From Fusarium oxysporum f. sp. lycopersici 4287 (lineage: Eukaryota; Ascomycota; Sordariomycetes; Hypocreales; Nectriaceae): a stretch of DNA of 64,000 nt. Positions 47,194-56,106 of the stretch are shown one piece after another (positions within the stretch are counted from its first letter, which is position 1; every line of letters begins with the position of its first letter). The position numbers were made by a program, and so were the translations under genes. The stretch spans positions 3,182,627 to 3,246,626 of the forward strand of contig NC_030990.1 in the NCBI RefSeq assembly GCF_000149955.1. Direction: 5' to 3'. A model generated the notes under the pieces. The model did not search any database, was not told where the DNA came from, and saw only the letters and a list, made by a program, of their open reading frames with translations.

Positions 47194-47641
47194 TGCTGCT
47201 GAGATATGGGAGTCGGGAACTTCAAAGTCGAGCAGTAGACTACAGCTGGATCGAATGAGTGACTGCGAGTTAAAGGCAAAGTTGGAGCCTTGTGTTAGCG
47301 TGAGTGTTCACGATGGAAAACAGATGTTGAGGATGCCATTTAATAAAGAAACCTCGAAATTCCTTATCAGGCTTAGCGCCTCGGTGTTCAATGTTTTTGG
47401 TGGGGATAGCGAGTTGCCTAACCCACTGCAATCCAGATTCACATGCTAACGAATATCTACACTCTACTCTCTATGAGACAACATTATCACAATACTTCAC
47501 CTCGTTGCTCTAGGGTAAGAAATTCCTTCTTGAATCATACTTTGGCTTGTCTCGTACTAATACTACGCCATTTGAATGCAGAGGTACTCTAAGAGCGAGG
47601 TCTGTGCGTGCTGACCATGATGTTCTCAACAGAGTCGACTC
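47194..47641. other. Spacer PHS1 promoter / oxygenase 3' end
   Basis: About 450 bases, presumably holding the PHS1 promoter and the 3' UTR of the upstream minus-strand gene. No gene is supported. Confidence 0.45.
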
Positions 47642-48807
47642 TCAATACGTCGCAGTCAGTCTCTGGACCAAGTAGTCACCACTATTGATACCTTCATACT
47701 TCTTATCTTTCTCCGTACCGAACGTCCCCGGAATCGCCTCAATATAGCTTCTGAAGTTGGGGTTACAAAAGTATCTGCCACCAAGTTAGTCTGACAACGC
47801 CACAGGTAAAACACTACTATACTCACGCAATGCTGTAGCGAGGTGGGTAAGATTCAGCTTGCTTCTGCGGTGGCTCAACAACTCTATGAATAGTGCTCTT
47901 GATGGTATCGTTGCTCCATCTCGCAAGCAAGTCGCCGGCATTAACGACGACTGTGCCTTCGATTGGTGTCGCATCGACAAATTGTCCTGTTGGACTCTTG
48001 ACTTGGAGTCCCCCTCGAGCATCTTGGAAGAGAAGAGTGATGGATCCATAGTCCTGTTCTGGGGTTAGGGCGAAACTCGTATGATCAGGAGAACTTACGC
48101 TATGTGCACCAGCTCGAACTGTGCCTGGATTCGTTTTGAAGATATTGGACTGAACGGCTGGATAATGCAATAGCCGCAGCGTATTGTCTCCGACGTCGAC
48201 AAAAGAGTCAAAGAATCTATCATCGAGCCCCATTCCAACAGCAATGGCCTTCATGACCTCCACGTGCAGTTGGCGGCACTGCTCAAAGAATCCAAGCATG
48301 TCCTTTCGAAACCCAACAAGGTCGCCGGTTTCTTCAAGCCATCTATTCGGATATCCGGGCTCATCTTCACGGCCAATCTCAAGACTCTCTTTCAAGTCCG
48401 GCAAAGCAGCACGCACTTTCTCAACCTCCTGGATATCCTTGAGCTGACTGACTTTCTCGCGCCCAGGGGCTGAATAGCCTCGGTTTGCCTCTGGAGTTGT
48501 CCAGACTACCTCCATCTTCTTCTCCAGGGGCTCATTGAAGAAGCGGGCTGATAGATTAAATGCATGCTGTAAGTCTTTGGGAAGGATGGGATGGTTTTTG
48601 AGATAGATGAATCCAGCTGTTTTGAAACCGTCAAGAATGGCATTGGCTGTTTCATTACGCTCTACGGGAGTTCCGCTGAGGAAGCGCGAGAAGTCAATGA
48701 GCTTGAAACAGGAGAGGCTTAGTTGGTAAGAGTTGCAGTCTGCTGGGCATTGGATTACTGACGGGAATTGATAGACCCTCCTTGCTCACAGCTAAACCTG
48801 AGGCCAT
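47642..48807 (-). CDS. 2-oxoglutarate/Fe(II)-dependent oxygenase (isopenicillin-N-synthase-like)
   Basis: Exons 48763-48807, 48099-48701, 47827-48053 and 47642-47774 give 335 aa. The N-terminal DIOX_N region reads PLIDFSRFLSG.. and TAGFIYLKNHPI. The iron ligands are H215 and D217 (GAHSDYGSITLLF) and H272 (KSTIHRVVEPP). The 2OG-binding R288 and S290 sit in PPRYSIAYFCNPN. The intron between H215 and D217 (48054-48098, 45 nt) is three-divisible and stop-free but is needed to bring the HxD motif together. The start at 48807 gives MASGLAVSKEGLS, followed by an intron with donor GTCAGT. The substrate is unknown; such enzymes hydroxylate or desaturate small molecules. It is head-to-head with an amidohydrolase across a 546-base shared promoter, suggesting a common catabolic role. 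Confidence 0.9.
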
Positions 48808-49353
48808 GGCAATAGCACTCGTAGAGGGAATATAATATAGTCGAGAAGAAAAACGGATAGAAAGGAATTGCAGTATTTCAAAACAGGTTGCAAAGAAAAA
48901 GAGTCGTGGGGGATGTCTTTAAGTTTGCCGGCATCTGCTAGCTACATATACATAGGCACAACACCTCTAATACAGGCCGATAAGCGCGACGGCACATTCC
49001 TCGAGTTGGCAATTAGAAACAAAAGAGGCTTACCGGCGGCCAACGCCTGACCCCTCAACGGTTACTGATAAGCAGGTGATAGGACATCGCAAGGTTATAG
49101 TGATAACAGCCATGCGGGGTTGGTATCAATCTCAATCGCTCCCCAGTAGCATCTTATGCGTGTCTCTCAACTTGGGTAAACCGATTTGTTGATCTGCAAC
49201 GTTGCTGCGGCTTGGCCCGCAAGAGCTGATAGTGAGTGTGTGCTGGCTGTGCCTCGTCCAGACATTCTAGTTTGCTTCTTTACTCACTCGGAGCTTTGTG
49301 CAATTTCCAATCTCACACTTCTACCATTGCCTCTTCTCAGAAGCCGAAAGACC
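48808..49353. promoter_or_regulatory. Divergent promoter with GATA-site cluster
   Basis: Shared upstream region of the oxygenase (minus) and the amidohydrolase (plus). GATA cores lie at 48979 (GATAAG), 49067 (GATAAG), 49078 (GATAGG) and 49102 (GATAAC); three of them fall within 41 bases. Paired GATA sites are the targets of AreA/NIT2-type nitrogen regulators. The motifs are seen; the regulation is inferred. Confidence 0.4.
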
Positions 49354-50490
49354 ATGTCGTCCTCTTCCTCCCTCGTGGTAGACATACACACACACATGTA
49401 CCCTCCCTCATATATCCGAATCCTGGAATCGCGTTCCAAAATCCCCCTCGTCCGCAAGTTTTCTCAAGCACCTGATCCAAGACTCATCCTTCTGGAGGCT
49501 GAGGTCAAAGCATTGGAAGAAGCGACACAAAACCCTGAGGCAAAACCACCCGGACGGCCTCTAACGTCGCACTATGCATCACTTGCGCAAAAGTTGCACT
49601 TCATGGATACGCACAAGATTGATATATCTGTCATATCCCTAGCGAACCCGTGGCTAGACTTTCTAAGCCCTTCAGAGTCCGGCGCAATCGCGCAGTCCGT
49701 CAATGAAGAATTCTCGCGCATGTGCAGCGACAACCCTGGAAGACTCTTTTTCTTCGGAACACTTCCTTTGACAGCAGCTCTCGAGACTGTGCTGGCCTCT
49801 ATAGAGCATCTTCGGATCCTCAGATACTGCCGTGGGGTCATCCTGGGCACTTCAGGGCTCGGGAAGGGCCTAGACGACCCTGATCTTCTCCCCATCTTCG
49901 AGGCTCTCGCAACAACAGGACTAACTGTTTTCCTACATCCTCACTACGGTCTCCCGAATGATGTCTGGGGACCTCGAGCGAGCGCCGAATACGGCCATGT
50001 GCTTCCCTTGGCCCTCGGTTTCCCTATGGAGACAACAATCGCCGTCGCCAGGATGTACTTGGCTGGTGTTTTCGACAAAGTCCCAGAACTGCGCATGATC
50101 CTCGCTCACAGTGGTGGAACCCTGCCTTTCCTCGCTGGCAGGATCGAAAGCTGCATCGCGCATGACGGGCAGCTGCTTCGTGAAGGCAAGCTAACCAAGG
50201 ACCGCCGAACAGTGTGGGAGGTGTTGAGGGAGCAGGTTTATCTTGATGCTGTTATTTACTCAGAAGTTGGGCTCAAGGCGGCTGTCCAAGCTAGCGGTGC
50301 TGATAGGCTTATGTTTGGCACAGATCACCCCTTCTTTCCACCACTTACGACTGATGAACAGGGGGAATGGGAGAGCGTGAGCCTGAACGCAGAGGCCGTT
50401 GCTCTTGCAGTAGGACAGGATACAGGGGACTTCAAGAACGTTATGGGGATGAACGCTGTCAAAATATTGCGGCTCGACGCAGAATCGTGA
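49354..50490 (+). CDS. Amidohydrolase-2 / ACMSD-like metal-dependent decarboxylase-hydrolase
   Basis: An intronless 378-aa TIM-barrel enzyme of the amidohydrolase family (PF04909-type), related to aminocarboxymuconate-semialdehyde decarboxylase. Metal ligands visible are H12 and H14 in VVDIHTHMYP, the His in FLHPHYGLP (about 190), the His in ILAHSGGTLPF (about 251) and the Asp in LMFGTDHPFF (about 326). The start was placed at MSSSSSLVVDIHTH, directly before the first strand. The open frame extends upstream to 49186, but that part has no conserved content and overlaps the promoter. Substrates of the family include 2,3-dihydroxybenzoate-type and amino-muconate intermediates; this one is not known. 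It is divergent from a 2OG oxygenase. Confidence 0.85.
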   Translation: MSSSSSLVVDIHTHMYPPSYIRILESRSKIPLVRKFSQAPDPRLILLEAEVKALEEATQNPEAKPPGRPLTSHYASLAQKLHFMDTHKIDISVISLANPWLDFLSPSESGAIAQSVNEEFSRMCSDNPGRLFFFGTLPLTAALETVLASIEHLRILRYCRGVILGTSGLGKGLDDPDLLPIFEALATTGLTVFLHPHYGLPNDVWGPRASAEYGHVLPLALGFPMETTIAVARMYLAGVFDKVPELRMILAHSGGTLPFLAGRIESCIAHDGQLLREGKLTKDRRTVWEVLREQVYLDAVIYSEVGLKAAVQASGADRLMFGTDHPFFPPLTTDEQGEWESVSLNAEAVALAVGQDTGDFKNVMGMNAVKILRLDAES

Positions 50491-50587
50491 TTCTAGGGGC
50501 ATGTATTAGCGCGAGATAAAACACCCCTTGTGTATAGACATAGCTACCAACCTTATTCCGTGTCCTTTCTCTAAAAGACTTTCCCAG

Positions 50588-51436
50588 TTACGAAACAGAT
50601 GTATGCTCCGCAAATCGAACCTCAGCCTGGTGTATCCTCGTTTTGGCATCCAGTAGACCTTGCTCCGCTTGTTGGTACTCTTCAGGGGTCGCTTCTTTCT
50701 GCCGTAAATTCCTGACTGCCTGAACCGCGCGGAGTTTGTCGCAAACAAGCTCCCAGTAAAACTTTTGTTCAGTACCGAAGTCAACCGGGAAATCGCCTGG
50801 TACATCCATGACACCATTGATCGGTCCAGATGCAGGCTTGCCGTCTGCAGCCTCCGCGGCCCTTCGTGACTTGCGCAGAAACTTCTCTCTCGCCTCGTCC
50901 TGTTTCTTCTTCTCTTTCTTCTCCTTCAGTCGTCGGCGTGCTTCCGCAAGGTCTTCGACTTCTTGCGCAGCAGCGGCTTGGCGCCTTTCCTCCTCCTCGC
51001 GCATGCGTCTCTGTTCAACCAATCGTGACCTCTCCTTCTCGATCTCTTGCTTCTCCCGCTGCTCCTTTTCCTCTCTCTGTACCTTCCAAGCATTCTCTCG
51101 CGCCTCGAGGTCGTCAACGAAAGCCTTGCGCTGCTTGTCCATGGTCTCGCGCTCTTGTTTTCGTAGCAGGGCAGCCTTGATGGCGCCGTCGTAAGCGCCG
51201 CGCGCCCCTGGCTCGGATAGGATGTCGCGGGCGCGTTCGAAAAGCTGCCATTTTTCCGCATCGAAGTTGTCGCCTGCTTTGTCGGGATGGTATTTCAGAG
51301 ATCGCTTGCGCCATGCGCGATGGATGTCTTCCTTTGGTGTTAGGGCATCGATGCCGAGAAGTTCATAGAGGTCTACATCTTTGGAAGCATATTCTTGAGC
51401 GAACTGCAGCAAATCGGCGGCTTTTGTGTCAGACAT
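50588..51436 (-). CDS. DnaJ-domain protein, Cwf23/DNAJC17-like
   Basis: A 282-aa intronless J protein. The J domain covers about residues 20-88, with DLYELLGIDALTPKEDIHRA and the HPD tripeptide at 50-52 (SLKYHPDKAG). A long charged coiled coil (about 95-200, rich in K/E/R) follows, then a C-terminal region (FPVDFGTEQKFYWELVCDKL) with no named domain. Length and layout match yeast Cwc23 and fission-yeast Cwf23, which help spliceosome disassembly; that function is an inference from layout only. The other plausible reading is a generic type-III J protein co-chaperone of Hsp70. The start is the only Met before the J domain. Confidence 0.78.
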   Translation of the reverse strand: MSDTKAADLLQFAQEYASKDVDLYELLGIDALTPKEDIHRAWRKRSLKYHPDKAGDNFDAEKWQLFERARDILSEPGARGAYDGAIKAALLRKQERETMDKQRKAFVDDLEARENAWKVQREEKEQREKQEIEKERSRLVEQRRMREEEERRQAAAAQEVEDLAEARRRLKEKKEKKKQDEAREKFLRKSRRAAEAADGKPASGPINGVMDVPGDFPVDFGTEQKFYWELVCDKLRAVQAVRNLRQKEATPEEYQQAEQGLLDAKTRIHQAEVRFAEHTSVS

Positions 51437-51656
51437 ATTGAGCCTGCTGGATCATATGTTGCTCGTAAATAACTGTTCGAGTGTGTGGAGAAAGGCAGAA
51501 GCTTAGACAATAGACAGGCTTGGTTGAAGAATCACGAAAGCACGTGACCTCAGAACCATGAAGCCTTTGAGATGGGACTGTATTTGATAAAAGACTATTA
51601 AGATGGATGAACATCTTGTGTCTCAAACAATCCACTTATTATGACTGACTTTCCAA

Positions 51657-51680
51657 ATGCGAGGCGTTGGCGCCTCGTAT
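51657..51680. repeat. GC-rich hairpin
   Basis: The sequence ATGCGAGGCGttgGCGCCTCGTAT forms an inverted repeat with 9-base arms (one G-U) and a short loop. It lies between the DnaJ start and the DUF2235 gene end, immediately beside an AT-rich inverted-repeat element. It could be a relic of that element's end or a transcript-end structure. Confidence 0.4.
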
Positions 51681-51709
51681 GGCCCAAAATATATACCCAT
51701 CCTAAGCGT

Positions 51710-51850
51710 CAGAAGACTTGCTAAGGTCTTAGACCTGGGTGAGAAAATAAACTCTTCAGAGGGTATGCTAAACTCATCATAAGATATCATAAAATATTAT
51801 AATATTATCTAAGTCTTTTCACCCCTTAGGACTTAGTCAGAGGTTTTCTG
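51710..51850. mobile_element. MITE-like AT-rich element with imperfect terminal inverted repeats
   Basis: The left end CAGAAGACTTGCTAAGGTCT.. matches, with gaps and mismatches, the reverse complement of the right end (CAGAAAACCTCTGACTAAGT..). Both arms continue to a GGTGAAAA-like inner end. The roughly 60 bases between are AT-rich (TCATAAGATATCATAAAATA) and noncoding. Total length is about 141 bases. No clear target-site duplication is visible, so this may be an old copy or a simple hairpin-forming spacer. Confidence 0.35.
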
Positions 51851-51878
51851 CCACCTCCTAGCCATCAAGCCAGAGCCT

Positions 51879-53678
51879 TCAACTATTTATCGTGTCCGCA
51901 AAATGATACACATTCGGTGATCCTGCTGACAAGTTGAGTAAGTATCGTTCATAGGGTCCTAAAGGCTCTTCAACCATTATTCGTTGTCTTGTCTCTTTGG
52001 GGCCATCACTCTCGTTGCCGACGTATTCCCAAACCCATCGCCCCTTCGACCAATCGTTAGGATGGCCCATATGATCTTTTCCACCTTTCGGACACCAACC
52101 AGGCTGGAATGGAACTGGATCGCTATATTTCTCCTGCGTTCGTTTGAGTTTCCAGTTACTGAGCAAAGCAGGGCAGTCCCAGACGTGCTCATCATTCAAG
52201 CCGAGACCTTTGCAGGCAAGCCTGATTCGTACGGAGCTGTGTATTCGCTCGTTTGTATCAAGAAGGTATCTTGACTTATCGCATTTCGATTGGCGGTCAG
52301 TTGGTCTATACAGACCTGGTGTACGAACTGTTTGGCCAGAGAGTTTGTAGAGGAGGCCTGGAGCCTTACTTATTGTCCCCAGTCCCCAAGGCCTAAATGG
52401 GCGGTTGTTCTCGTAGATTGGGTTTATTGCCCACTGGCGCTTCTTTGTTTTCTCTCTCCTCTTCCTCGACTTTATGCTAAGTTTTGAGGGGGTTTTGTGG
52501 TAGAATTTGAAGTTCTGGAAGAAGCATCGTTCCAGTGCAGGGAGGTCGAACTCAACCCCAATGGAAGCCAGTTGGTCCATCATCCCTATTTCCAAGTCAG
52601 TGTCTAAGTACAAGGTAGTTTGGCTTAAGCTGCAAGGAATCCTCACATGCAAGTGTGATGTTTGACATGCCCTGATCTTCCCATCCGCCACCACAGTTAC
52701 CATGGTTCCCAGGAAACCATACCTGCCTGAGATCTGTTGTGTATTTGTTCTCCGGGAGCCTCTCCCAGACCGCTGGTGTGAAGGGGGGTCTTGTTTCATC
52801 CAGGGCGAGGGCCTGGAACGCATGTTCGATTCTATCTGACAGATTTGTGTCATGCCACTTAAACGTACGAAGCTGGTCAGCAACCCGAGTTCTTGAAGAT
52901 TTGGAGGTGAGACTTATTCGTCATTGTCGGCACGAATTCCCAGTTTCTCCAGCCATAAAACTCTAGGAATTCCGAGGCTACCCACGGTATCCCAGACGCC
53001 CACTGCTTTAATGGTGATGATGTCGCCTTGTCCTTCACTCCGCCTCACACGAGTGTAGCCGAGTTGCTCCAAGCGAGCCCTGTAAACGTCTGCAGCGTCC
53101 TTCCCTTTGGGTTTATTAGGGAATGGAATGTTAGGGAAGGGATCTTCATAATCATCGTCCATCCAATGCTGCATATCTTTGAAGATAGGATAGAAGAACT
53201 CAACACCTTCCCGCGTGAGTAGGCCTAGATTGCCAATCATGCCTGCCACAGAACGGACTGTAAAGGCACCTCGGGAGAAACCAACAAGTATTATTTCATC
53301 GCCATCCATATAGTTGGAACATAAAAACGAATATGTCTCCCGCATACGCTAGAAGAAACGGTCAGCCAATATCCTTCATACCGATACTCCGACAACCCTC
53401 ACCTCTGCGAGTCCCATACCAAAGGCACCGCCAGTAATACTATCGAGTACGTTGCTACCTGTACCAACGCCTGACTCATAGTTGACAACTTGAAGCTTGC
53501 CATCGCTGCACCTCTTCTCAAAGCAACGGGATATTCGAGTAACGTTAGAAGGTATCTGAAGAGAGCCTTCTTTTCTTAGCAAGCCGGCTTCTTCGTAGCC
53601 ATTGTCACTATCCATCCAGGTGCCATCGCAACAAGCGATCAACCGCTTGATGGTCTTAGGGGTAGTTTCTGTAGCCAT
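51879..53678 (-). CDS. DUF2235 alpha/beta-hydrolase, one splice donor defective in this sequence
   Basis: Family related to bacterial Tle1-type phospholipase effectors and common in fungi. Exons are 53403-53678, 52917-53348, 52647-52872 and 51879-52585, giving 546 aa. The fold begins KRLIACCDGTWMDSDNG. The nucleophile S117 is in LVGFSRGAFTVRSVAGM; AVGVWDTVGSLGIP carries the Asp region; QVWFPGNHGNCGGGW has the catalytic His. The second intron (52873-52916, CTGACCAG acceptor) is needed to restore frame from RADNDE to RTFKWHDTNLSDRIEHAFQA. Its 5' end reads GAA|TAAGTC, that is a GTAAGT donor missing its G, so exon 2 runs into TAA. The other two introns are normal. Either a one-base consensus error or a real splice-site loss would explain it. 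The physiological substrate in fungi is unknown. Confidence 0.85.
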
Positions 53679-54918
53679 GGTAGAGATACAATCTCCCGCG
53701 GGACGTGCGTTTCAGACGTCAAGAAAATAATGAGATGGTATTCGTTAAACGATGGTTACGATGTAGAAGTTCAGTGCGGCAGCTTCGACTATTAAATAAG
53801 TCCAGAACGGCATAAAACAATGATGAAGGCTGAAGACTCACAAATGCATCACCGAGCCGTCAAATGTCAGCTCCTGAGAACTTTGCCATCCATGAGATAA
53901 ATTAAGCGACAGGCCAAGACTATCCCCGGTCTCAACCACAGGGCTGAGGCTCGCGAGATTACATAGTGTACAGTCAGACGACGATCCAAGTGTTAATTCC
54001 ATCCTTCCAGTAAGCCAAGGTCGCAGCAAAAGTACTCAATTCGAGGTCGCTGGTTTAATTCAATTGCAAGACTAATCAAAGTCCGCGAATGGGCTCTTGC
54101 AACCCAGCCCTTGTTGTATAGAGACATGGCAAAGTTGGGGTCCGCAGCAATGCAAGCTGTTGCTTACTGCCTGTTTACCTGCTAAAGAGGGCAAACACAG
54201 CGACTTGAGCCCCTTGTCCAACAAGACACCGATCCACATAATGCGTAAGGGCTAATTTGCTGCGTATTTTCAGTGGTCAACTTCGCAATGATCTTGTCCC
54301 TGAGTCTATGACAGACTAGCCCAGGTGAGCCTTCTCACTGGCTAATATAACCTCAATCCTTACTCTCGTTGGTCAGCATCGTTCAGTTTTCGCTCCAACT
54401 CGAATTCTGTGCATAGCCACGATACCCTGAAAGAAACACTGTAGCCTTAAAGTGCGATGATCAATTCAAGGGCTCATGACTGGTGGCAGTGTGAGCTTGC
54501 GCCATGCCTCACAACTTTGTATACTTACCTATATTGGGACATGGAATCAACGTCCTACACGGACCAGTACATTTACTCCAAAGTGAACTCACCTCTGAAG
54601 GCTATCATGGAATACCTTCCAACGGATTGGTTCGGCCGTTGCCTTGTCCAGGAAACGTAGTTAGGAGGATCGCATGATCCGATTATTCCGCCGTACTACT
54701 GTAATAATATGATACTATCGTGGACCGTCTTTTCATGGCAAGGTGTAATCACTGACAAGGGCTCTGTCTCAAGAACAAGGTACAGTTTGGCGATGAGCCA
54801 AGCGCTTGATAAAAACAAAGAAAGAATCTTAGTGAATATATTCAGATCTGCCTCTATCTGAGACATATAAGTATTGTATTTATACAGTATTTTACAGCAC
54901 AACTTCATGTTTACTGCT
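53679..54918. other. Spacer with DUF2235 promoter
   Basis: 1.2 kb with no supported gene; the frame at 54457-54660 has no recognisable content. The part next to 54919 is AT-rich and presumably the 3' UTR of the upstream minus-strand gene. Confidence 0.45.
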
Positions 54919-56106
54919 CTACTTTTCATTTCTCTGATTCTCAGCATCGAGCCCTCCTCTCAACCAATCCGGCACAAAAGCTTTAACCTTTACTCTATTG
55001 CGGCTTTCCTCCTCGCCCCAATCTAGCACAAACTCGTCCTCGGGGTTGAAAGCTCCCGACGCCGCATCTCCCGGCAGTGTCACATCAGTCATGATCTCGA
55101 GGCGGCACAGCCCGAGCCCAATGTTTCCCACACCCTTGAGCCACTTGCCGGCGCTTCGACCTCTTTTCTCAAATCGTCCGATACTTGTGTCTCGTGGTAT
55201 CATGTCTGCGGTCACACTCTCGAGAGAAGACGTTGTATCGTCTGCGTGATACTGAAGTGTTGTCGGCGGTGCATGCTCCTTTTCGTAGACTACACAGGGC
55301 AGAATTCGTTTGCGAACTACACCACGATGTCTAGTGCGGATTGTAAGTTCCTGACCAACATAGCAGCCTTTGTGGAAATCGATTCCTTTCATAATATCCA
55401 TATTCGTTTCCTGAGGAAGAGCATGCTCTCGAGATATTTCATCTTGACCTTCGGGAATACCATTTAGGTATCTTCGTATTGTGTAAGCTTCCTGAGTGCT
55501 TGGTTCGAGATCGATCTGGGGAGGGTGCTGATCCAGTTGCAGTAGCCGATATCCCAGACCAGGGGCTCTTGGATCCTGAAGAGAAAAGTTGGCCGACTTG
55601 ACGATTGAGCTAGAGTTCGCAGAATTTGAGTCATCCCACGCATGCCAAACTGTCGCCTCATCATTTTCCAATAAGCGAACGGCTAGCTTTGCTCTGAGCT
55701 TGTAACGCTTAATATGTTTCGCGAGCGTTGATGCTTGGTCTGCATCAACTTCAATCAGATACCCTGGCTCCTCGGCCGAAGCTCCCGAAGTATTGTGATT
55801 TGGGTAGATGAACACATCGTAGAGTACTCTGCCAGTCGCAGTCAGGAAAGCAGCATAGAACCCATCACTCCTCGGTTTTCCATCCTCCGTGATCACGTTG
55901 GCAGTCACAATTCCCTGCAGAAACTTTGCTGAGTCTGGGCCGGTGACGGATATGAGCCTTCGTGAAGTCAACGATGTGTATCCGGAAAGAGGCGGTGGGG
56001 GAGGAGAAAGCGAAGTCGCGAATTGGCGCCGTTGCAGCCGGTAAGTACGGCATATGAGGCCCGGAGAAAGATCGTGAGCGAGTGCTTGCCTCGGGAGAAG
56101 TCGCAT
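54919..56106 (-). CDS. CAF17: Mitochondrial Fe-S assembly factor IBA57 (Caf17)
   Basis: A GcvT-fold, folate-dependent protein that with Isa1/Isa2 matures [4Fe-4S] proteins such as aconitase and lipoate synthase. It is an intronless 395-aa protein. A basic, Arg-rich N-terminus (MRLLPRQALAHDLSPGLICR, then RLQRRQFATS) fits a mitochondrial presequence. SRRLISVTGPDSAKFLQGIV starts the GcvT fold. The diagnostic KGCYVGQELTIRTRHRG lies near residues 243-259, with the Cys of the KGCYxGQE motif present. The C-terminal beta-barrel ends in VKAFVPDWLRGGLDAENQRN. The start is the first Met of the presequence. Confidence 0.95.
   Translation of the reverse strand: MRLLPRQALAHDLSPGLICRTYRLQRRQFATSLSPPPPPLSGYTSLTSRRLISVTGPDSAKFLQGIVTANVITEDGKPRSDGFYAAFLTATGRVLYDVFIYPNHNTSGASAEEPGYLIEVDADQASTLAKHIKRYKLRAKLAVRLLENDEATVWHAWDDSNSANSSSIVKSANFSLQDPRAPGLGYRLLQLDQHPPQIDLEPSTQEAYTIRRYLNGIPEGQDEISREHALPQETNMDIMKGIDFHKGCYVGQELTIRTRHRGVVRKRILPCVVYEKEHAPPTTLQYHADDTTSSLESVTADMIPRDTSIGRFEKRGRSAGKWLKGVGNIGLGLCRLEIMTDVTLPGDAASGAFNPEDEFVLDWGEEESRNRVKVKAFVPDWLRGGLDAENQRNEK

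Noticed and set aside
47642..50490. Secondary-metabolite gene cluster
   Set aside because: Only two metabolic genes are linked, with no synthase, P450 or transporter and housekeeping genes on both sides.
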